Assembly: GCA_001986395.2 (NCBI GenBank)
Contig: MQVO02000050.1
Location: forward strand, 62,001-126,000
Direction: 5' to 3'
DNA from: Irpex lacteus
Lineage: Eukaryota > Basidiomycota > Agaricomycetes > Polyporales > Irpicaceae
Length of the DNA: 64,000 bases
The translations under genes and the position numbers were made by a program. The notes below the pieces were generated by a model. It was given only the letters and a program-made list of their open reading frames with translations. It was not told the DNA's origin and searched no databases. Shown here in pieces: positions 1 through 12,989 of the stretch (position 1 is its first letter; each line of letters begins with the position of its first letter).

Positions 1-3000
1 CCTCTGGTTCTACGACTACGCCTAACACCTCTACCTCTACCTCTACCTCTACCTCTAGCAAGGGAACAACGAACAATACCAACACCAATGCGACTTCGAC
101 TTCAACTTCGTCGGACGGGATCGACTGCGTGTGTGGCTTCACGTACGACGACGGGTTCTCTGTCGCCTGCGACTCGTGCGGGACGTGGGTGCACGCCGCA
201 TGTTTCGACATACAACACGGGAACGTACCCGAGATATTCAAGTGCTGGAAATGTGATAGTAGACGGTGGGATGTGGACAAGCTGAAGGAGAGGGCTGTGA
301 GATTGCAGAAGGCGCAGCAGGCGAGTGGGATGATGGGCGGCGGAGGGGAGGTGGAAGGGGATGGTGGTGGGGGTGGGGGTGCAGGAGGAGGAGGGGGAGG
401 GGGAGGGAGGAAGAGGGTGAGCAGTCCGGGGGTGGATAGGAAGAGGCGGGTGAGTGCTACTGCGATGGATCAGGGGGGCGGGGGGCCGTCGACAAAACGG
501 CGTCGAAGGCTCTCCACGGGCACAAACTCTCACTCCCAACATCCATCCTCACACTCACATTCTCAAACACACAACACAAACCACCATCAAACACAGAACG
601 CCCACCCACCATCGACAAATGGCGGTAGTGGTGGTGGTAGTGGTGGAGGAGGAGGAGGGGGACGAGCGTGGGAGGGGAGGAAGAACACGTCGAGATTGAC
701 GAGCCTGCGAGCCATAGCTACGTCCACACTGAGAAAGACTACGTCCCGCACCAGCACACGCGCGATCGCCTCAAGCTCCTCGCCCAGCACTGGCGCGGCG
801 TCACCGCACTCGACTCCCCCTCCTCTCCCTCCCTCTCCCTCAACACACCCACCGCACCCGTCTACCTCACCCCCTCCGACCTAACATCAACACCCTCCAA
901 GACCTCCCTCCACCCGCTCCCCCGCTCCCAATCCTCCCACTCATCCTCAGCCCACTCAGCGCCAATGTCCACCCTCGTCCGCCCCCCCTCCTACCTCGTC
1001 CGCACAACCCAGCCTATCCCCTCCTCGTCATACATCGCGCCCTACACATCAACCATCATCCCCTCCACCGTCTACCTCTCCGATCCGCTCAACGGGTACG
1101 CACATGCGGGTATGCCGAGGCCTTTCGTGCATCTGTTGGGCCCCCCGGTGGATGTTGCGCTTGATGCGAGGTTGGCGGGGAATGGGACGAGGTTTGTGAG
1201 GAGTGGGTGTCGCCCGAATGCGGTTGTTAGGCCTGTGCTTTGTGCGGGTGCGAGTTCTACGAGCGGTGGGCGGCCTTCGAAAGATGGACGACCAGTACCG
1301 GGGATGTCGCCAACACCACCGACAGTGGATGAGAGGAAAGAGGAGGAGGGAAAGGAGGAGGAAGAGGAGACGTTGACGTTTGGGGTGTTTGCGCTGAGGG
1401 ATTTGAAGGCCCAGGAGGAGGTCGTGCTCGGGTGGGAGTGGGACGACGGGAGCGTGATACATCACCTGCCCGCGCTGATCGACAGTCCTCATTTATTCGT
1501 GTACGTTCTCTCCCTCTCTTTCTCTCTCTCTTTTCCTCCTACCTTCTTACCCTTTCCTACATTTTTTTGATTTCGTCTACGATTACTGCTGCTAACTTGC
1601 TAACTTGACCTCTACATTCGTACAACACAGACCAGCACGCTTCGAACAGTACCGCCACCAAATGACCTCGATGCTCCACGCCCTCTCCTCCACATTCACA
1701 ACCTGCGCATGCGGCGCACGCGCACGCGACTGTGCCCTTACCCGGCTCGCCGAGTTCGTACACGCGGGGACGCCGCCTACGCCGTCGCCTTCTCCGCCTT
1801 CGTCTTTTTCCTTTTCCCATAGTCACAACCACTTGAACAACCAGCACCACGATGATGAAGAGAATGGACATGCACAAGAGAGGAAGGAGGGGAAGGAGGG
1901 GAAGAGGGGGAAGACGTCGTTGGGGCCGTTGATTGGCGCGAAGAGGGGGTTCAGGACGAGGGAGAGGGTGCCGGGGAGTGGTGGGATGAGTGGCGTCGAG
2001 ATGGATGTCGACGTCGACTCTACTGATTCGTTGTCGCTGGGCAAGGTGAAGTGCACGGGGGAGGCTGGACCGTCGAGTTCTAGGAGTCTCAATGGGAATG
2101 GGAATGGGGTGAGTGGGAGTGGGATGGGTGGGGTGAGTGGGAGTGGGATGGAGAGGAGCGTGTCGGGGTCTACGGAGGGGAGCGTTGTTAGTCGTAGTAA
2201 TGGTGGTAGGAAGGGCAAGGGACGTGCGAGTGTTGGTGAGGAGGAGCAGGACGTTGAGATGGATTCGAGAAGGACGAGAGGTGCGTTGTCGTTGTCGTTG
2301 TCTTCCCCTCGACGTCGATATCTGACGTCCACATAGGAACCACAGCGAAGAAGTCAAAGAAGCCCGAGTCTACGTCTGCGAAGCCTCCGTTGTCCTCTGC
2401 GCGTTCGTCTCCACAACCCCACCCTCAGCTGCATCCGGATTATGGACGTGTGGGAGAGGCGAGGTTACCTCCCAAGTTGCGGAAGAAGTGGATACATAGG
2501 AACTCGGAGGTGTTGAAGGAGAGAGGAGAGAGCGACAGTCATAAGGATAATCAGACGGTGGACTCGGGCACGGAGGGAAAGCAGAACGAGATGGACGTCG
2601 ACGACGGTGCGCCCTCGCCACGACTCACTTCCGTTCCGTTCACTAAACGTCCGATTGTTACTATTGTGATTCAAAACACAGACAGCAAAGTAATGCCACC
2701 GCCACCACTACCTCTGCCCGCCCTGGTAAGCTCTCCCTCCTCCCACCCGCCTCCACCTGCACCTCCCCTCCACGCCCCTACTGCTCCTGCTGACCTTGCG
2801 TCTCCGTCCCCGACAACCTCCTTCGCGAACCTCTCCCTCTTGTCCCCCGCCCCCGCTAACGGACCCGCTCCGCATTTCCCGGGGTGTTTTGGACGTTTGC
2901 CGGTCCTGCAGAATGGGGATGCCTCGTCTGTTGCTGCTCTTGATGTCTCTCCTGCGTCTACTCCTGTGGTCGACTCTGCCTCTGCTGTCGTTGTTCCTGA

Positions 3001-4942
3001 GTTGGATTCGCCGCCGCCGCCGTTGCCGACTGATGTGCTGAGGGAGAAGAATACGAATACAAGCCCTGCGAATGCGGTCAGTTCGAATGGAGAGAAGGAG
3101 AAGGAGAAGTCGGTGTTGGGAGCTGCGTTGGTGAGGCGGAACGTGCCCAATTATGAGGCTGGCGAAGGATCTTGGAAGGAGGCGGAGAAGGAGAAGGTAG
3201 AAGAGACAGTGGAGAAGGCTCCTGTCGTACAACAGGAGGAGGAGGAGTCGAACGATTTGCAGATGAGGACACCAACGCCTCCGCCTCCGCCTACTAAAGT
3301 TGAAGACGAGCCAACCGAGGCACCCCTTCCGTCTGTTGTCGACGAGGGTATCGAGGTAGAACCGCCAACTCCGCCTTCCAACACGCTGGCGTCGGCTCTC
3401 GAGGACTTGTCAAAGCCTGACGACGATGATCACGCGATGGTCGTCGACTCACACGTGGACCGTCCCGTCACTCCCTCGACCGAACTTCCCATCTCCGTCG
3501 ATCAACCGCAGCCAGAGTCGGTCGTCACCGCCGAACAGGAGTCGATACCATCTATACACATCGACGAGAACCCCGGATCCAAGTCCGCCGAGCACGAGCA
3601 TCCAACATCCTCACCCTCCCCTGCGCCTCCTCCCGCCAAAGTGAAGTTGTCGTTGAAGGACTTTGCGATGCGGAAGAAGAGGAAGCGGGAGGAAGAGCAG
3701 GCTGCTGCGTCCCCTGTTGTGGCTAGTGTGTCGTTGGTCGCGGATGGCGTGCAGCAGGCTACGGAGGGTCAAATGGAAGGACTGAAGGATGCGCCGAGGT
3801 CGCCGTCGCCTGTGAATGGGTCTGGGTCTGCGAAGGCTGCTGTGTCGGGTGCGTCGACGCCTCCCCAGCCTCCCGCCGGTGTGTCTGCTATCCAGGACCC
3901 CTCTGTTGTCGAAGCCAAGCAACAGTCTGTAGAGAGATCTGAGCGCTCGGTGTCTGAGACGAAGTCGATCGAGGACAAGATGGACGTCGACGAGCGTAAG
4001 GACCAAGGGATGACGCTTGAAGCCAAGATCGAGGTTGTAGAGCCCCGTCTACCTGCCGTTCAAGTCGAGGGTGTTGACAAGGCCCCCCTCCCGTCGCGGT
4101 CGTCTGTTGCACCAATGGACGATAAGCCTCCACCACGACCACGCTCTCCTCCTCCTCCTCTGCGCAAGTCGCCCAGTACAGACCGCCCGCTCTTCCGTCC
4201 CCGCTCTCCCCCTCCCCCACCCCCAACCAAACCTTCCTCGCCCGCCCACCACGAGCATCAGCACCCGGGTTCTTCCAAGAAAGAAAACCACCTCCCCGAC
4301 AGACCCATCATGGGTCCCCCTCGTTCCATCCCAGTCCCACTGCCACTCCCACAAGTCCACCAACCCCTCGCGCGCCAGATATCGCAGGAAGACGGGGAGA
4401 TAGTCAGTCCGCCCGCTCCCCCACCGAAACCGCTGCCTCTCGCTCCACGCTCGCACACCCCTCCCACACACCCGCGTTCCTTCCACCACCACCCCTCTGC
4501 GGCCACCATCAGCAATCATAGCAGCAGCAGCAGTGGGTCAGGTAACACCTCCCCCGTCCGCGGACTCCCACCACCGCCCCCGCCGCCGTCCTTGTCATTA
4601 TCGTCGACACCTCGCCGTCCATCGACGTACAGACCGCCTGCGCGGCCGTTACCGAGTGGACCGAGGGCGCTGAGGGGCGTGGGGACGTTGCCTAATCCTC
4701 CTCCGTTGCCTGCGCCGTATGGGGCGAGGTTGGGGGAGGCGCCGAGGGGGCCGTCGGCGGATCGGGAGAGGGAGCGGGAACGTGAGAGGGATAGAGAACG
4801 CGATAGAGAGAGGGAAAGGGACAGGGACAGGGAGAGAGAAAGGGAGAGGGAGAGGGAGCGAGAAAGGGAGAGGGAGAGGTTGGATTGGGAGAGGGACCGC
4901 GGACGTGTGTCGTGGGGTCGGAGGGGTGGGTGGGGGCGGTAG
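1..4942 (+). CDS. SET3: SET3-type PHD finger + SET domain protein (5' partial)
   Basis: Chromatin reader of the SET3/UpSET/MLL5 type; in yeast this family scaffolds the Set3C histone deacetylase complex. The 5' end lies outside the window and the first codon in frame is at base 3. A Cys4-His-Cys3 PHD finger lies at about 124-270 (CVCGF, CDSC, WVHAAC, CWKC). After a low-complexity Gly/Ser linker comes the SET region at about 690-1690, with GNGTRFVRSGCRPN where active SET enzymes carry an NH motif, then VLGWEWDDGS. The long C-terminal tail is Pro/Ser-rich and ends in an Arg-Glu/Arg-Asp repeat. Exons: up to about 640-665, then to 1500, 1631-2280, 2337-4942; the introns at 1501-1630 (GTACGT/CAG) and 2281-2336 (GTGCGT/TAG) keep frame. 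The step from the PHD frame to the SET frame near 640-665 has no good intron and sits in a G-rich run, so it may be a tiny intron or a one-base sequence error. Family call is firm; catalytic activity is doubtful. Confidence 0.85.
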
Positions 4943-6244
4943 TCGTCTCTCCTGCCCGTTGGTTTTGGCCAACTGTTTTCTCGTCCGTGCTCGTGTTTTG
5001 ACTTTTAATTCTAGTTATCCTCCCCCGGCAGTCTTCCTTGCGCTGGTTCTTCCTTCTCCATGATGGGACGTTGTTTCTGTGGTTCACGAATACTAATTTT
5101 TGTGCGCACCTGCTTGTTGTGTTATCATTATTCCCCTCCATTTTCTCCTTCCCGTTCTTCTTTTCTTTTCTCCGGTTTCTTTGTTTTTTCTATTTCTGTG
5201 TGTCAGTAAGCGTGTACCGTATGTTGATTCGTTACTGCCTATACAGTATGCTCGTTATAATCGCAGCTTCGGTGTCCAGTACAGTACTTACATGTACACA
5301 AGTTCAAGCCGCACCACTCACCCTCATATCATATCAAATATTAAGCAAACTGCCCGGTAAGATCTGAGAGAGCGATATTAGACCCAGAGGGCAGAACGGG
5401 TATGGTACACACGGACTTGATTATGATCTCGCGAGTTCTCCAGTCGACAATCCAGAGATGTATAACTAAATGCTTGTCCTTGTCGCATTGGGTCACCTAT
5501 AATTGAATGTACAAATAAGCCTGTAGGAATTATCCTGCCGTTTGGAATGTGAATACACTTATTGTGACCTCCGTGCAAGCTTCGTAAAAATTATGATGAC
5601 CCCCGAATACCGAATATTAGAACAAGCCAGCCATGAGCGTATATGTAAACACTAGAGTGCTAGTCGTGCGAGAGTAACGAACTTTGGTAGTAAGTGAGTA
5701 CTTACTCACCTGGCCACAAAATTGATGGCGGACCTCGGTACACCCCCGATTTGATCGAGCGCAGATCTGAGATCACACATGAACGCCGTGCCGCCCTGTC
5801 TGTTCTGTCCCTCGAGCTCTCTTCCACTCTCTCCGTCCATCTATCCATCTCGCTCATACCCGGTAAGTTCACTTGTGAGATGCGATTGGTTTAAGTAAGA
5901 GGATAATCATGTCTATGGTCGTTTCTTGACAGGAAGATACCCAATAATAGTTCTGTCGCACGAGCCTAAGGGGGCGTAGACGGACCTGCACTATAAGCAA
6001 GCTTGTGATCCGGGAGCTGTAGTGCTGGAACTAGCATCGGATACTTGCCACGAGAGTACGATCATTACATTAAACCCATCTCATACTTCCTGTTGCTTAC
6101 TCTACTATCCTTTTCTTCCAGTCTCTTACAGTACAGCAGGTCTCAAGTTACACTTTAGACGGCGTCAACACGTCCTCGGTTTTGATCGCCATTACCCAGG
6201 TTTGAATTCACACTAGTACTCCGAGTCTGTCGGCCGAACGACAG
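4943..6244. other. Intergenic, SET3 3' region and HOS3 upstream region
   Basis: No gene is supported here. The first 400 bases are T-rich, as expected of a 3' UTR. The rest has only short unsupported ORFs and no recognised repeat. It must hold the HOS3 promoter, but no clear TATA box is seen. Confidence 0.6.
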
Positions 6245-9200
6245 ATGAAAGTTTACTACGACGCAAGAGGCTTCCCGTCCCGGAGTAGCAATAGTAGTGG
6301 TAGTAGTAGTAGTAGCACGAGCGTCCAGATGGCACACGACTCTCGGTCGTCGTTGAAGGTGTCTGCTACGCACACTCACACTCACGATGGCGACGTCGAC
6401 GATGGTCACGGTATAGAGAAGCGGAAAGCTACTAGTAGTAGTACTAGTAAACTCGACCCGCCCTCGACTACTACTACCTCGACGACCACAACCACGACCA
6501 CTACCGCCACTACTACTGGTCGCTCGAGCTCGAGCGTCAGGTGGACCGATCCGTTCGCAGAGGACCTCAGGCCAGGTCTTCCGGCATGGCAGCAGACCAG
6601 ACCGCCCACGGCTACGGCTGGTATTAGTCGTCTGGTTCAAGTTGCGGAGGCCTCTTCTGCTAAGCGTTCTGCGCCCACGTCTGCGTCTTCGGTTCGTAAC
6701 TTCAAACCCAACTTTCTATCCTCTCTTATTCTTCATTCTCGCTGATGTTTGTTGTTTGTTGTGTCGCGTTCAGGATAGGCAAACGGACGCTACGACGAGT
6801 CTACAACCATCCACAAGTGCCCAGTCTACCTCTCACCCGTCGTCGTCGAAGGCTCTCGACACAGACAGGAGAAAGAGGCGCAAATTGGGATCCCCACCGC
6901 TCCGCACTACTGATCCGGACTCGGTGGGCAATCTAAATCTTACTTTGAGCAGTGCCCAGGCTGCCAGTGGTACTACCAAGATGTGGGTCGACCCGTTCAA
7001 AGAGTTCCTCAGGCCAGGTCTTCCTGCATGGGACCAATCCAAGCCGGTCGTGCGCTCGTCGTTGTCGAATGCGAACAGGAAAGATGCAAACACGGAGAAA
7101 GAGCCTGAGACGGCGCCGTTGCTCATTCCACCCAAGGATGGTCCATCTCGTCCTCAAGAGTCGACGCGTCCTGCGTCTTCTGCCGCGGTAAGCGCTAACC
7201 CCTGATAACCTTCTAGCTTCCACTTATGATTCTGTGTGATTAGCCGAGGCCGAAGGCGGACGACGTTCCTCGTCCATCTGCACCAGTTCTGTACCTCACC
7301 ACTTCCTCCACGGCAGTACCCATCCCAAGACACCTGCACACCGCGTCCCCTCCATCACCACACAGCGACTCCTCCTCCTCGTCCTCGTCCCCCGACTCTC
7401 GTCCAACAAAACGAGCAAAGACGATATCAAGCGACCAAGTAACATACCTCCATCCTTCCAGCTCCAGCTCAAGGAAGAAGCCCACCCCCTGCCCCATCAC
7501 CATCTTCGATCTTCATCCCGGTGCACCATCAGCCATGTCCGAGGAGTTCAAGCAGAGCCTCGCATCCCGGGGGTGGTCTGCGGCTCAGATAGCTGGGATT
7601 ACGACGGTGCCTGTGTACCCTGATCCTGCTGCTGCGCCGAGTGTCCCTCCTGCGATCGTCGTCTCTGGATCTGGGTCTCCTGTGACTGGGAAGAGATGGC
7701 GGCCGTGGGAGAGCGTACAGGAGCTTCCTGCGCAAGGTTCGTCTTCTGCGGCGTCTACGAGTAGGGCAAGTCAGAGTCAGAGAGGAACGGGGGGAGGGCA
7801 AGAGCGCGGGATGTTCAATGAGGAGGACGACGTGATCAACTTGATCTCAGACGAGGAGGATACGGCGTCTGAAGATGAGAGGCTGGGTCAGGCGGTGGCC
7901 AAGGGCAAGGGTCGCGAAGTGGTCCCAAGGGACTCAAGGACGTATAATCCACCCCAGGCTCAGGTTCCCGCGTATAGACCGCCTCGTATACCCGAGCTGA
8001 AGGTTAAGAACAGACCCGTAGATGGCGGTATCCCGGTCATGGGCCAGCAGAGCAAGACCCTCCCCGAAACTCAGTCTCAGACTCATGCTAGGACTCCCAT
8101 TCCCATCCCCGTCCCCATGCCCGGCGCTCCTCCTCCGAGTGGAAACGTGCATATGTCCTTGTCTGTCATCACGCGTTCGGGAGCGCGCCCGCGGATGCTT
8201 GCGAGGATTAAGCAGCAGCAGGCGGCTGCTGCTATCCCGTCCCCGTCGGTCCCTTCCTCTGGTAAGAAGAAAACTGCGACACCTTCGGCTGCTTCTTCTT
8301 CTAGTAGGAAACCGACAGCGGTGCCACCTTCAAATCGTGCCTCCTCCAGTCGGGAAGTTCCTGCAGTGGCCCCGCCGCCCCCAGCACCTTCAGCTCAGTC
8401 TTCTAGTCGTAAACCTCCTGCAGTGGCCACTCCGCCCCCACCCCCGCCATCCTCGATATCACGCCCAGTGGCGTTGACGACCACTACGACTACGACTCGA
8501 GTATCCCCGCCGAAGATTTACCTGCAAGACGCGTGCCTGCTACACAAGTTCATCCGCGGGCGCGACAAGTCGAACGTGTTCGAGCGACCCGAACGACTGC
8601 GGGCGATCAACGTCGGTATTGCAGCGGCTTACGCTCGCCTCGAGTTCGCTGCTATCTACCGTGCATCGAGTGACGAGGGCAGTGCCAGCTCAAGTTCAAG
8701 TTCAAGTTCGGCGGGTGATAAGATGAAGACGACGCCTGTTCCGTTGGACGTGGTTCGGAGCAGCGCATCCGTCGATATATGCTCGCATGCGCCTGCGAGA
8801 GTCGTCCATGGGAACGCACACGACTGCGAGAGCTGTTATGCTACTATGTTGAAGTCGTGGTGTGCGGATGTGAAGGAGCAGATCGCGCTGTGTGGGTCTG
8901 AGATTCCTGATGGGTACGAGCAGGATCTTTACTGTGAGTGGTTGCCGCGTCTCAGTCAAGGACATTACTTACTGGCGATATTATCGTGTAGTGTGTCCTG
9001 AGTCGATGACGGCGTTCGAAGGTGCGTTGGGGACGGTGTGCGAGGCTGTGGACGGAGTTATGGCCGTCAGGCCTGTTCTCTCACAGAAGACGCAATCTGG
9101 ATCTACCAATGGCAATGGCAACGCCAAGTTATCCGCGTCAGGTATGGACTCGAGGGCGTTCGTCGTCGTGCGTCCACCTGGACATCATTGTGCAAAGGTA

Positions 9201-10893
9201 CAGTTCAGCATCTGTCTCTCTCGCGTTTGACACTGTCTCACAGACTGAACTTTTCTCTTTCGGTCGATAGGAGTATCCGATGGGCTTTGGATTCGTGAAC
9301 AACGTTATGGTTGGCGCTATGCACGGTACGGCCAGTTCTTTTGTATCGATTGGACGCTGCTAGATCGTAATTTGCAGCTATCATGAAGCATCGTATACGG
9401 CGGGTGGTCATATTCGACTATGACCTGCATCACGGTAAGTAGTGGCTGCGTTCATCCGGCTATAGCATGTTCTTGATGACGTCTTTGGACTTTGGACTTC
9501 AACAGGTAATGGAACGCAGGAGATCGTACGAAGTGTTCCCAAAGGCCCCAACGAGCCGTTGTTCTTTTACGGTAGCATACACGACCTCAACTCGTATCCT
9601 TGCGAGGTACGTCTCCTGCTACCACTAGACTGCAGGAAGTCTCATCTCTATATCTGCATTTACTCTTTTGGCACAGGCTGGAGAATACGAAATGCAGAGG
9701 GATGCCACGATGGTCCGACTAGGCGCAAATGGAGACTGGATACACAACATCCCTTTAAAGCCCTACTCTACAGAATCGCAGTTTTGGAAGCACTACGAGG
9801 ATACATACTCGGAGCTGTTCACCTCTGCACAGAAATTCTTGGACGCTACGTCTCGTTCTTCCCCCACGGCGGATGACGATGTGCTCATCTTTATCAGGTA
9901 CGTGCTACGACGCAGTCGCTTTGTCTGATAATTCCGCACGCCCCAACTGCATCGTCCATATACTCATTACGCTTATCGCAACCTGTAACATATATGCTGA
10001 CGTGCATGCCCACCCATCCAGCTCAGGCTTCGACGCCTCCGAGTATGAAACGGAAGATATGTCCCGACACGGGCACCACGTCCCCACGTCCTTCTACCAC
10101 CGCTTCACCCGCGACGTGTGCAAGTTCGCCTCACGGAACTCTCGTGATGGTGGCAGAATCATCAGTGTGCTTGAAGGTGGATACAGCGATCGGGCGTTGA
10201 TCAGTGGGGCGCTGTCGCATGTAACTGCTCTTGCGGATGAGAGTGGCGTGACGGACCAGGGGTGGTGGGACACCAAGGCTTTGGACGAGGTGAGTCTACG
10301 ATCTCTACAATACCTCTGGTGACGTTATTCTGTTCGCTCATTGTTGGACGTTTCATCACATATGCGCGTATCTACTTTTGCGTGCCGGGCTTGCACGGCC
10401 GATGACTTGTTTACGCTGGGACTTGCCGTTGTTTTGCACGCAGCTGGAGAAGGCGACGAAGAAACGACGAGGGAGGCCTACGAGAGTGGACGTTCTAGAC
10501 GGCTGGGTCCGTCGAACGGTCGAGATATTCTCATCACTAGACTCTACATCTCCGTCTTTCACTCCACATACATCCAACTCCCCCGATCCCCATTTACACC
10601 CGCCGTCCATATCACCATCGAGTGTAACCCCCAGGTCCCACCTTCCACCGCTTCAAGTGCCCATCCCACCCCTTGTTGATCCACTCCTTTCGTCCATGAT
10701 CACGAGCGAAGCGGCACGACGGAGAAAGCTCTCGTACGGTCACTCCGCCGCGAGGCATTCAAATCTGACGAGCGCGGCTGGCTCTGGCTCAGGAGTGGAG
10801 ACAAGAGCTCGGACGACGAGGGCGGCGGCGAGGAAACTGGAGAAGGGGATTGTGGGTGAGGTTGATTGGAGAAGGGAGAATTTGGAAGGATGA
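6245..10893 (+). CDS. HOS3: HOS3-type histone deacetylase
   Basis: Zn-dependent class II-like lysine deacetylase. Ten exons all join in frame: 6245-6691, 6774-7187, 7244-8933, 8992-9197, 9271-9325, 9378-9434, 9506-9606, 9677-9897, 10022-10289, 10444-10893, giving 1302 residues. The first 750 or so residues are Ser/Thr/Pro-rich and disordered-looking. The catalytic domain then shows KFIRGRDKSNVFERPERL, DLYLCPESM (HOS3 signature region), RPPGHHC, GFGFVNN, FDYDLHHGNGTQ, SGFDASEYE and LEGGYS. The Asp and His of DLHHG and the Asp of GFDAS are the expected Zn ligands, and the Tyr of EGGYS the transition-state residue. The last exon starts with an AT-hook-like KKRRGRP. The ATG at 6245 is the first in the frame; a shorter start near 7535 cannot be excluded, but the upstream exons splice in frame. 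A 21-residue motif is repeated in exons 1 and 2. The 3' end was copied twice downstream. Confidence 0.9.
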
Positions 10894-11307
10894 GACGAGA
10901 TGTTTGTCCATTGAGGCAGGTAGGGTAGCTGCCCATGGGTGCGTGGTCCGTGTTTCACACCTTCATCTGCCGTGGTCCATGTAGTAAACTGTTAATCAAT
11001 GCACCGCAAGCCACAAACTACACCTAACAAGCAGAACAATTCGCTATCATATTGTCTTCTCGCGCGGTGTACGCACCCGATTTGAAGTTCAAGTGCGTAA
11101 ATATAATAATCAGCTTTAGTATGGCCCCCGAACCGCCGCCACAGTTTGCAAGTCACTAGAACAGCGCGCGCCTTATGGCGGCTATGTGGTCCCGAGGTAC
11201 GTACCATTCTCAGTTGCGTCTTGACTCAAAGGTGCTGTACTCTGAGCCTCGCTCTCAAGCCCCTAATCCGACTCTCTGCTCATTGCACCTTCTTTAGATA
11301 TTTCCCA
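10894..11307. other. HOS3 3' region and upstream region of F-box copy 1
   Basis: No independent gene. The segment at 11150-11300 matches, with changes, the sequence just upstream of the other F-box copies, including a probable 5' UTR intron ending in TTTAG at 11297. Confidence 0.5.
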
Positions 11308-12919
11308 GTGGCGGCAGCACGCATACCTCCTGAACTATACGATGAAATCTTCTCTGCCGTGAAGGACGAGCACGATCTGATACGCCATTATGAAGATACA
11401 ACTGCTCGGCGAAGAACGCTACAGTATCTCTCGGGCTTCGCTTCAGTTGGCATTTACTGGGCCAACCTCGTTCGTCCTCGCATGTTTCAAATACTCGTGT
11501 TACGCTCCGCTCGAGACTTCTACGGTTTACTGGCCTTATTACGCATGCCATGTAGCTCCCGCATCCGGCCTATTTCGCATTGTCTGCGAGCGGTAGCTGT
11601 GTTCTATAGGCTCGAGGACTACTTCTGGTGCCACGACCTCGAACGTCTCCAAAAGAATCTCGTACACGAGGATTTTCGTCTCTATATGCATATCAGCGGG
11701 CGAACACCACGCGTGCGCAATAACGAGCCTCGTGCCGTCCGTCATCCGCTTTTTTCAACTTTACCTAGGAAAGTCCCGTTTCATTGGCGAGGATTGCGTT
11801 ACGTCGACCTGATCATCGAGAACGCGGATTTTCCGGATGGCGCTGGGCTGCTCAATCTCATTCGCGACATCAGCTACTCTGGAACCCTCCCTCGTTCTAT
11901 ACGCTGCGACAACCTCATCTGGTATGATTCAGACGACACCCATCTCGCATCCCTCGATTCGACATTTTCGTTGCACCAGCACCTTCATATCGAACCTTTT
12001 GACGTGACCACGATGAATTGTACGGACGATTTTCTGGCAGCCTTTACAACACATATCTACCTTGGACGTCGTGGAAGTGTTCCGCCTCTCAGCTCTTCTG
12101 ACGCTGAGCAGTTTCTGGGTATCTTCAGCGAGTGGGCAAGACTTGCTTGTGATGCAGGTCTGCGACACGAACCTATCATATCTCGAGTCTTCCTTGCCGG
12201 CGAACAGTTTTGGGAGAAGGGAAACAGTCATCGCTTAAAGGCTGACCAAGGTGAGGCTGTGCATGGTACCGTCGTTGTGAGGTGCTTCTGACGAGGACAT
12301 ATATCTTTTCGTGACAACGTCGAGTGTAGATGCGACTGGATACCTGTGGAGAATCAACACATCCCGTGACGAGATGCTGTTTTTCAAGAACCCTTCCCTC
12401 CGGTTCGGGTGTTATTATGTGCGCCCAGAGCAAGGCCAAGGTGCCGCACAAATGGCCCATATCTCCTCAATCGCGATTGGTGTCTACCATGCTGATATGC
12501 AGCTCAATTGGAACATCATCTTGCGCAAAGCTCTCGAGCTTCCCTTGTTAGACACAATTGAAGTGCGTCTCCACGGGCGGCGGGACACACTGAGAACAAG
12601 CTATGCAGGCTTCGATCACAAACTCTTAGTCGCTGCAGAATCGCAGGGAAGGCTGAGGCTCTTTTTCTCATGAGTGGAAACGCTCAGAGTCGCGTACGAT
12701 CACGAGCATTGGCGACAGGCGACTACAAGTGATGTGGGCGATATACTAATCATGAATGTCAATTCCCCGGTACGTACGCTGATTACAGCAGAGCAAGATT
12801 ACTTGCATCTTTGTTCCCCTTGTTTACTCATGAACCAACTTGAATTGCCACAGGAAGAGATGCGCCCCCAGGCCCTCGTTTACGAGTCTGCGCCTCCCTT
12901 GGACTGGCGGATTTGGTAA
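11308..12919 (+). pseudogene. F-box-like protein, copy 1 (start codon changed, premature stop)
   Basis: First of four related copies. Segments: 11308-12250, 12330-12769, 12854-12919. The N-terminus RIPPELYDEIF followed by a second conserved helix ending in WANLVRPRMFQ is the F-box-like start of a large basidiomycete family that would recruit SCF ubiquitin ligase; the rest is a variable substrate-binding-type region. Two lesions are visible. The position that is ATG in copies 2-4 is GTG here (11308). An in-frame TGA at 12671-12673 falls in a conserved C-terminal stretch that reads on in the same frame (HEHWRQ) in all intact relatives. An upstream exon starting near 11163 could supply another ATG, so expression is not excluded, but decay is the simpler reading. 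Confidence 0.7.
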
Positions 12920-12989
12920 TCAGGAACCTCACGGCGGGACCACAGAATAGAAAGAAACGAAATTTTTAGAGTGTATTCCTCGACTCAAC

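Noticed and set aside
102..4519. Numerous minus-strand ORFs of 80-160 codons opposite SET3
   Set aside because: Shadows of GC-rich, Pro/Ser- and Glu/Arg-rich coding sequence on the plus strand.
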